Source of the DNA: Verrucomicrobiales bacterium
GTDB taxonomy: Bacteria; Verrucomicrobiota; Verrucomicrobiia; Verrucomicrobiales; V1-33
NCBI GenBank assembly: GCA_028293305.1
Contig: JAQGPD010000229.1
Location: 1 to 11,561 of the forward strand
Direction of reading: 5' to 3'
DNA length: 11,561 nucleotides
In this document: piece after piece, positions 7,201-11,561 of the stretch
How the letters are laid out: each line of letters opens with the position of its first letter
Numbering within the stretch: position 1 is the first letter of the stretch
Translations under genes and position numbers: made by a program
The notes under the pieces: model-generated
Seen by the model: only the letters and a program-made list of their open reading frames with translations
The model's database searches: none
Told to the model about the DNA's origin: nothing

Positions 7201-8462
7201 AATTCATTCGTGCCGGATGTCAGGGTGCCGCCGGTGATGATGGGGGATTGTTGTGAGGAGATCAGGCCGCCGCTGGAGATGGTGTTGACGCCGCTGAGCT
7301 TGAGGGTGGTCGCGGTGCCATTGTTGATACGCAGCGTGCCGGTGGTTGCGGCACTGAGGTTGAGGGACTTGGTGACGTTGGTGTTATTACCGGCGGCCCA
7401 GGTGTCGGCGACATAGGCGGTGTAGGCGGCGGCGGCGTTGCTGCCGTTGTTGATGGCCCAGTCCCCGCCGTTGTAGGTGGCCCATGCTCCGATGATGCCG
7501 GACGAATTGTTGGGATTGGTGAGATTGATGCCGCCGGTGCCCGCGGCGGTGGGTTTGGCCAGATTGAGCGCGGCCATGCCGGTGTTGACAATGGCCCCCA
7601 GATTATAGGTCATATTCTGGTTGGTGTTCGTGTTGGCGATAATCTGGCTGGTGCCGGTGTTCAGCGTCACGCCTGCAAAAGTCTGGCTGTGCGTGGCGGT
7701 CGCGGCGGCATTGCCATTGGCGACCACACCGCCGCCGCCTGGCCCGCCTAAGGTCAGGGTGGAGGCGGAATTGATGCGGTTGGTGCCGGCGGCTCCGGCA
7801 TTGACGAAATCCAAGAAGAGCGTGCTGCCGTTCCGGACGGTGGTGGAGGTGATATTTCCCAACAGCGACTGAATCTGCAAAATGCCACCGTCGACGCGGA
7901 GAGGGCCGCTGATAGTGCTGGCTCCGCCAAGGCTGCCGCGGATGCCGAGGTAACCGGGGCCGTTGGTGGTGAGGCCGTCATTGCCAAGGAGGTTGTGGTT
8001 GATAACGACTTTTTTGCCGCCGCTGTTACCGTTCAGGACTTGGCCGGTGGTGATGGTGGGAACGCCGACAGTCGTGTCCAGGGTGAGGTTCAAGGGCACT
8101 CCGCTGGTGGCCTGGTTGAAACCGATGGTGGCACTGCCATAACCGTCCAAGTCTTCGAACACCAGATTGCCCAATGTTTGAGCAGTATCAAAAATCAACC
8201 CGCCTGCCAAGGTGGTTCCGGTAAGCGTGCCGTCCGAAATGGGATTGAAAACGAAGTTCGCCGTCGCGTCGGTGCCGGATGCCACGATGCCGGAGGCCCA
8301 GTTTGTGGAGAGACTGTAGGCACCGTTAGGCATTCCGTTGGAATTGTTCCCGAGCCACGTTCCATCAACCGCGAGGGCTTTTTGCAATGGAGAGGAAAGG
8401 ACGCCGAAGGTGAGTAGAAGCAGGCCGGAGCGGACGGTTTTGCTGAAGGGGTGGGTTTTCAT
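4221..8462 (-). CDS. Giant PATR (autotransporter-associated beta-strand) repeat protein with PEP-CTERM sorting signal
   Basis: An exported 1413-residue surface or matrix-type protein, rich in Gly, Thr, Ala and Asn and with no cysteine that I can find. Residues 1-31 form a signal peptide: basic start, hydrophobic LLLLTFGVL, and a likely cut after A31 in KALA-VDG. The body is predicted beta-solenoid. PATR-type segments end near 475, 852 and 1236, the clearest being KSGLGTLTLTGTNTYTG (1210-1226). A run of imperfect units with LNISG/NISGGT and NIG/VGR phrases covers about 895-1090. The tail has VPEP (1389-1392), a hydrophobic stretch (1393-1406) and FRRRR (1407-1411): a complete PEP-CTERM signal, normally recognised by an exosortase, which is not encoded here. 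No autotransporter beta-barrel is present. The gene follows its minus-strand paralog by 102 bp. No clear Shine-Dalgarno sequence precedes the start; an ATG 12 nt further upstream stops after four codons, so 8462 is the start. Confidence 0.92.
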   Translation of the reverse strand: MKTHPFSKTVRSGLLLLTFGVLSSPLQKALAVDGTWLGNNSNGMPNGAYSLSTNWASGIVASGTDATANFVFNPISDGTLTGTTLAGGLIFDTAQTLGNLVFEDLDGYGSATIGFNQATSGVPLNLTLDTTVGVPTITTGQVLNGNSGGKKVVINHNLLGNDGLTTNGPGYLGIRGSLGGASTISGPLRVDGGILQIQSLLGNITSTTVRNGSTLFLDFVNAGAAGTNRINSASTLTLGGPGGGGVVANGNAAATATHSQTFAGVTLNTGTSQIIANTNTNQNMTYNLGAIVNTGMAALNLAKPTAAGTGGINLTNPNNSSGIIGAWATYNGGDWAINNGSNAAAAYTAYVADTWAAGNNTNVTKSLNLSAATTGTLRINNGTATTLKLSGVNTISSGGLISSQQSPIITGGTLTSGTNEFITHVNGGTLRMQSLITDGTAGATTLIKALTGNLQLENNMTYTGGTILGAGTITLGKGPLGGSSGALGSGTILLSANNTGVGAYNPSGTLAFNRTGTTTVTQAINPTVNSGGYIAQVSSTGTLVLNQNMKVGGLIQQAGTTRLDFSAAGAPVSQIIDGSITTGPTTLQTGRLLARNGALEILGAAGAANVQSFGLTEVLGAVKINITPGAGGTAAIQLGAINHAVNSTDGGGTLALSLPAGASATMNSGTASSIISDAGNTYVTVNGNEWGAKDATNTQIVAGGTLPGFYTTTTGSGLAAATNTDVTTSDSVTGAIQLNSLRFDTAAANTITVNAAGTLRPAGILVSSNVGTNVTTIAGPGDLRSATGNRDIAFIQNNPRANLVVSTPIVNFDATNLTHIVKSGAGEVELTSAASNYTGRTFLNEGILRLSGSGQIGSSAARTGSVFGRGGEFIIQDNAKVFTGTFASFGQRQGEDAILTVKNNGVFDINADFNIGDVNAKGTLNISDSASLVVKNLFVGKGGYSEGTVNQTGGTLVAGNTPTADWNIGGNGAGDTGTIGVYNISGGTLNTGAQNFQTGRWGTGTLNISGTGAVTGTAFHVVGRYNTGVGTVNISGGSYTASTASYFIIGEEGSGNLNVSGTGTVTAKNLSLAHNGGNGTVVQTGGTVDLQSTVSPGGTITAGVVYGATNAPGRLVPDYSGTYTLSGGLLKTFGIRENPAATTPVNSTFNFDGGTVQAIANNATFMDNLDLAAVKAGGAKFDTNTFSIVVAEAMQHDLGLGATLDGGLTKSGLGTLTLTGTNTYTGPTAVNGGTLLINGNNSAATGAISVAPTAVLGGSGTLGGPLTLAGGSTFAPGTSPNTLTTTSSASFAATTTLAYELNGGDQTPGGGVNDLFTGITILTLDGVLNVTETVAGSFASVTSGSWRLMDYTGSLTDNGLTIGTAPALPAGYSFQVDTSTANQVNLVVVPEPAITGLLGTLLALTGFRRRRSA
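4230..4295 (-). other. PEP-CTERM sorting signal coding segment
   Basis: This encodes residues 1390-1411 of the 1413-residue protein: Pro-Glu-Pro, a 14-residue hydrophobic segment (AITGLLGTLLALTG), then Phe and four arginines just before the stop. Motif, hydrophobic segment and basic end are the three standard parts of a PEP-CTERM signal and lie at the expected distance from the C-terminus. The upstream paralog lacks it. Confidence 0.9.
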
Positions 8463-8564
8463 AAAATTGCCATTGAGTTGCTAGGGGGTTTTGCCGGGTG
8501 GAGGCCGCGCGCGCGTGTGCGCCGCGGGTGCCGGTGGAGGATTTGTTGGGAAGGCGGGGAGGTG
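8463..8564. other. 102-bp spacer between the two giant paralogous genes
   Basis: The spacer is GC-rich in its middle, with a CG-alternating stretch (about 8507-8520) that could form a weak hairpin. No T run follows on the minus strand and I see no convincing promoter. Readthrough from the upstream gene into the PEP-CTERM gene is therefore plausible, but an unrecognised promoter cannot be excluded. No Shine-Dalgarno sequence is evident before the ATG at 8462. Confidence 0.4.
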
Positions 8565-11561
8565 TCAGGGAAGAACGATGGTCTTGAGCCGCACGTATTG
8601 GCGCACGGCGGAACCACGGGGGATCGTGACCAGGATGTCGTCGGAGGCGGCTCCGTTTTCAGTGACCGTCAGCGCTCCGGTGGAGACCGGGCCGATGGGG
8701 ATGTCGGTCCAGGTTTGGAGCTCCGTGGAGTATTGAAGGATCACGTTGTTGCCGGGCTCGGCGTCGTCCCGGCGCTTGAAGGTTACTGTCAGGGTCGTGG
8801 GGTTGACGGTGGCCGCGGGCAGGATGGCTGCGGAGTTTTGCGAAGGATTTCCATCAAGGACAAATTCTGTCAGGTTGGCGATGCCGTCGCCGTCCGGATC
8901 CTGGTTGGGACCGTCGTTCACGCCGGCGGTGAGGCCATTGACGGGAAGGGCGGCCCAGGCCGTATAACCAGTCGCGGCGGAAGGGCCGTTGGTGACATTG
9001 AGAATGCCGTCGCTGGTGATGCGCTCGGTTTTGTTTGTCGCGGTGGAGGCCAGGGAACCCCATGAGCCGGGAGCCTGGGCGAGGCCATCGATGTAGAATT
9101 GGTCGATGGTATCGGTGCCGGAAAACGCGAGGTCCAGCGTGGCACCGTTCGTCAGGCGCACGTCGGCGGCATCCGCCAGGGAACCGGTTACCAGCGTCAG
9201 GCTGCCGCCGGTGACGCGGGTGTCGCCGGTGTAGGTGTTCGCCGCGGAAAACGTCAGGGAGCCCGCGCCGTTTTTTGTCAGGCCGCCGTCGGGAGTGGCT
9301 CCCAGGGAGGCATCGTGTTGCAGCGGCTCGGTGATGGCGATGTCGAATCCGGCGGAATCGATCACCGCGCCTCCATCCTCCACGGTGACGGAGTCGATGG
9401 TGTGGAGGAATTGTCCATTGCTGGCGGTGGCTTCGAGCGTGCCGCCGTCGAAGCGGAAAGACGAGGCGAAAGGAGTGGTCAAGGCGGTGTTTTCACCCAG
9501 GCTGTAGGTGCGCAGGATGCCGCCCTGCAAATGCCAGGATCCGCTGTAGTCCGGCAGCAACAGCCCCGGGGCCGGAGTCTGGCCGAAGACAATTCCGCCT
9601 CCGATGCTCCCGCTGACCGCCGTCAGGTCGGTGGTGTTCACAAGGCCGCCGGTCTGTTCCACAATCGCGCTTCCGCCATTGTGGCCCAGCGAGATATTCC
9701 GCGCGCGGAGGGTGGCGCCGCCGCTGATATTCAGAATGCCGCGGCCGCTTTCCCCGATGATGAAATAGAGCGCGCCCGTCCCGGATGGCACGGCATCATA
9801 GGTGCCCGTCCCGGAAAGATTCAGGGTCCCCACGCCGGTGCCGAAGCGGCCCAGGACATGGAACGCGGTGCCCGACACGGTGCCGCCGGAAATATTCATC
9901 ACACCGGTGCCATAACGTCCGACCTGGAAGTTCCGTGCCCCGGTGTCGAAGGTGCCTCCTGACAAATTGTAGGTGCCTTTCGCGAGAGGATCCCCGGCGG
10001 TGTTCCCACCAATGTTCCAATCGCCGGCGGAGGTGTTGGCCTGCTGCACAAGGCCTCCGGTTTGATTCAGGACGCCGACTGAAAATCCGGATTTTCCGAG
10101 GAAGAACGTTCGTGTCAGGATGCGGGCATCGTCCTGCACATTGACAGTGCCTTTGGAGTTCACATCGCCGATATTGAAGTCCGCCGCGATGTCAAAGGTC
10201 GCGCTGTCCTTCAGTGTCATGGTGCCGTCCTCGCCCACCCGCTGACCGGCGCTGAAAAAGGCTCCGGTGGAGATCTGCGCGGCCTGTTCCAGAATGAGTT
10301 CGCCGCTGCGGACAAAGACGCTGCCGGTGCGCACGCCGGCGTCGCCGATGCCGCCGCCCCCGGTCAGCCTGACAATCCCTCCGCCGACAAAGGTGCGTCC
10401 GGTGTAGGAGTTGGGCGATGTCAGTTCCAGCTCCCCCGGACCTGCTTTGGTCAGCTCGGTGCGGTTGTTTGCGTCGAAATTTGTTATGGGAACTCCGATG
10501 GTTAGTTTCCCGGCGGGATTCATCTGCGCGATGACGATGTCGCGTGCCGTGGTGGCGGAGGCGGTGCCGCCCGCGGCCACGGCGCGGAGTGATCCGCCGC
10601 CGGTGACGGTGGTGCTGCCGCCCGCGGCCGGGGTCACCAGGATGCCGTTGGGTTGGAGAGTGGAATCCGTGGTCAGCGCGCCGCCGGAGGTGTTAAAACG
10701 CAGGCTGGCGAACGTGGTGTCGAAGCTGATGGTCGTCGGCGAATCATAGTCCGCATTTGCTCCCGCCACGGCGGTGCTGAGTGGCTGATGGAAACCTGGC
10801 AGGGTGGAGCCGGGAACGATGTCGTTGGACGCCGTGTCGCGCGCGCCCCAGTCGGATCCGTTCAGCACAAAATACGGAATGTTATACGGTGGACCCAGCA
10901 GCGGATTGGATAGGTTGACGCCGGAATCCGTGGTCGTGAGCCGCGCCCCGGCGGAGGGGTTGTAAAAGAAAACGCCGCCGCCGTCGTTGCTGTTCACGCT
11001 GCGGTTCAGGGCGCCCAGATTCAGAGTGGCGGTGCCGCCCGCGCCCGGCTGGAGGGTCAGGGTGGAGACGCCGAAGGAATCGGTCAGGGCGAAGCTTTGG
11101 ACCGTGTCCGAGCCGGTCTTGCCCTTGAGGGTCAGGTTGCCGTTCCGGGCTGTTAGGCGGGCGGTGGCGATGGTGGTGTTGCCCGCCGTGAAATTGCCAT
11201 CGATGATGTCAGAAACGGGAGCGGCGGCACCCGTGAAATCGAGCGTGGTCGTGCCCGCGTAGGTGCGGAGCCCGCCGACTTTCGCGGCTTGGTTCAGGAC
11301 GAGTTCGCCCGTGGACCATTGCTCCAAAAACCCGCCGGCATTCACCGTAGGGTTGATGGGATTCGCGACCGTGTGCGAGCCCGCGCGATTGAAGACCAGC
11401 GTGCCGTTGGGGACAAACTGTCCACCGCTCAGCGCCAGGTTGCTCAGCGTGATGGGACCTATCACGCTGCCGGTCGTCCCGCCTCCGAAGCCCGTGCCCA
11501 GCGCCAGGACCCCGCCGCCCACATTCGTGCCGCCGGTGTAGGTGTTATTGGCCGCCAGGGT
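8565..11561 (-). CDS. Giant PATR repeat protein with DPDGDG linker and C-terminal beta-rich domain, N-terminus beyond window
   Basis: The frame is open from the right edge to the TGA at 8565-8567, giving 998 visible codons. The first visible residues already match a PATR repeat (NNTYTGGTNVGG), so the GTG at 11522 is internal and the true start lies outside. Residues here are numbered from that GTG. The body is a predicted beta-solenoid, rich in Gly, Thr and Ala, with no cysteine seen. It is colinear with residues 455-1240 of the downstream protein, with near-identical blocks such as DFNIGDVNSKGT (448-459) and matching PATR units at about 356-388 and 744-778. After 780 the two proteins diverge. 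This one has GSLADAADVRLTNGATLDL (780-798), a DPDGDG calcium-loop linker (875-880), and about 90 beta-rich residues including ILQYSTELQTWTDI (928-941). No PEP-CTERM signal or beta-barrel is present. It is presumably exported, though the signal peptide is not visible. Its role is unknown; a stalk or matrix function is inferred. Confidence 0.88.
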   Translation of the reverse strand, partial: TLAANNTYTGGTNVGGGVLALGTGFGGGTTGSVIGPITLSNLALSGGQFVPNGTLVFNRAGSHTVANPINPTVNAGGFLEQWSTGELVLNQAAKVGGLRTYAGTTTLDFTGAAAPVSDIIDGNFTAGNTTIATARLTARNGNLTLKGKTGSDTVQSFALTDSFGVSTLTLQPGAGGTATLNLGALNRSVNSNDGGGVFFYNPSAGARLTTTDSGVNLSNPLLGPPYNIPYFVLNGSDWGARDTASNDIVPGSTLPGFHQPLSTAVAGANADYDSPTTISFDTTFASLRFNTSGGALTTDSTLQPNGILVTPAAGGSTTVTGGGSLRAVAAGGTASATTARDIVIAQMNPAGKLTIGVPITNFDANNRTELTKAGPGELELTSPNSYTGRTFVGGGIVRLTGGGGIGDAGVRTGSVFVRSGELILEQAAQISTGAFFSAGQRVGEDGTMTLKDSATFDIAADFNIGDVNSKGTVNVQDDARILTRTFFLGKSGFSVGVLNQTGGLVQQANTSAGDWNIGGNTAGDPLAKGTYNLSGGTFDTGARNFQVGRYGTGVMNISGGTVSGTAFHVLGRFGTGVGTLNLSGTGTYDAVPSGTGALYFIIGESGRGILNISGGATLRARNISLGHNGGSAIVEQTGGLVNTTDLTAVSGSIGGGIVFGQTPAPGLLLPDYSGSWHLQGGILRTYSLGENTALTTPFASSFRFDGGTLEATASNGQFLHTIDSVTVEDGGAVIDSAGFDIAITEPLQHDASLGATPDGGLTKNGAGSLTFSAANTYTGDTRVTGGSLTLVTGSLADAADVRLTNGATLDLAFSGTDTIDQFYIDGLAQAPGSWGSLASTATNKTERITSDGILNVTNGPSAATGYTAWAALPVNGLTAGVNDGPNQDPDGDGIANLTEFVLDGNPSQNSAAILPAATVNPTTLTVTFKRRDDAEPGNNVILQYSTELQTWTDIPIGPVSTGALTVTENGAASDDILVTIPRGSAVRQYVRLKTIVLP
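8844..8900 (-). other. DPDGDG calcium-loop linker (thrombospondin type 3-like) coding segment
   Basis: This encodes DPDGDGIANLTEFVLDGNP (residues 875-893 counted from the GTG at 11522). The alternating Asp/Gly loop followed by an N-L-x-E-F helix start and GNP is the form commonly found just before the C-terminal domain of exported Verrucomicrobia and Planctomycetes proteins. Calcium binding is inferred from the Asp spacing. Confidence 0.75.
9185..11561 (-). repeat. Paralogous block shared with 4745-7100 (tandem gene duplication)
   Basis: The protein encoded here aligns without rearrangement to that encoded by 4745-7100, from the shared TYTGGT motif near the right edge to the last PATR unit (KNGAGSLTFSAANTYTG here, KSGLGTLTLTGTNTYTG there). 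By eye about half the residues are identical. The two blocks have almost the same length and direction, as expected for an old tandem duplication. The C-terminal parts beyond the blocks do not match. Confidence 0.85.

Noticed and set aside
6006..7256. 416-codon plus-strand frame opposite the PEP-CTERM gene
   Set aside because: It is an antisense shadow made of Gly/Ala/Asp/Val-rich sequence, produced by the GC-rich repetitive coding strand. No start signal or domain.
9099..9962. 287-codon plus-strand frame opposite the upstream giant gene
   Set aside because: It is antisense to the best conserved block of the PATR paralog, has no motif, and reflects codon bias only.
11520..11522. GTG start for the right-hand giant gene
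   Set aside because: The 13 codons upstream are in frame and continue a PATR repeat (TYTGGT), so the gene extends beyond the window and this GTG is an internal valine.
4221..11561. Classical type V autotransporters
   Set aside because: The PATR repeat name suggests this, but neither C-terminus has a beta-barrel translocator. One ends in PEP-CTERM, the other in a DPDGDG linker and a short beta-rich domain.

Overview
This is a GC-rich window that most resembles Verrucomicrobiota. The clues are a GMC oxidoreductase paired with a Tat-type gluconate 2-dehydrogenase subunit 3, very large Gly/Thr/Ala/Asn-rich proteins with autotransporter-associated beta-strand (PATR) repeats, a PEP-CTERM sorting tail, a DPDGDG calcium-loop linker before a C-terminal beta-rich domain, and almost no Shine-Dalgarno sequences ahead of the genes. 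The phylum is an inference from these families, not something read from a marker gene.

Layout, left to right. The tail of an unrecognised plus-strand gene (1-305) is followed by a short GC-rich gap. Two plus-strand genes, 13 nt apart, form an oxidoreductase operon: a 596-residue flavin GMC dehydrogenase (542-2332) and a 277-residue Tat-exported small subunit (2346-3179). The catalytic subunit has no signal of its own and is probably carried out by its partner. No cytochrome c subunit is present in the window.

Positions 3180-4220 form a gene-free kilobase dense in secondary structure: a cluster of small GGGC/GCCC hairpins, a REP-like pair of head-to-head palindromes, a symmetrical bidirectional terminator, and a run of 13-bp tandem repeats. 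The terminator lies between the converging plus-strand oxidoreductase operon and the minus-strand genes.

From 4221 to the right edge, two giant minus-strand genes lie head to tail, 102 bp apart. They are colinear paralogs over about 785 residues but carry different C-termini. The downstream one (4221-8462, complete, 1413 residues) ends in a PEP-CTERM signal. The upstream one (8565 to beyond the edge, at least 998 residues) ends in a DPDGDG linker and a beta-rich domain. Neither shows an autotransporter beta-barrel. They look like a tandem duplication in which a shared beta-solenoid stalk was given two different anchoring or sorting modules. This is the most interesting structure in the window. 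I see no RNA gene, CRISPR array, insertion sequence or phage gene.
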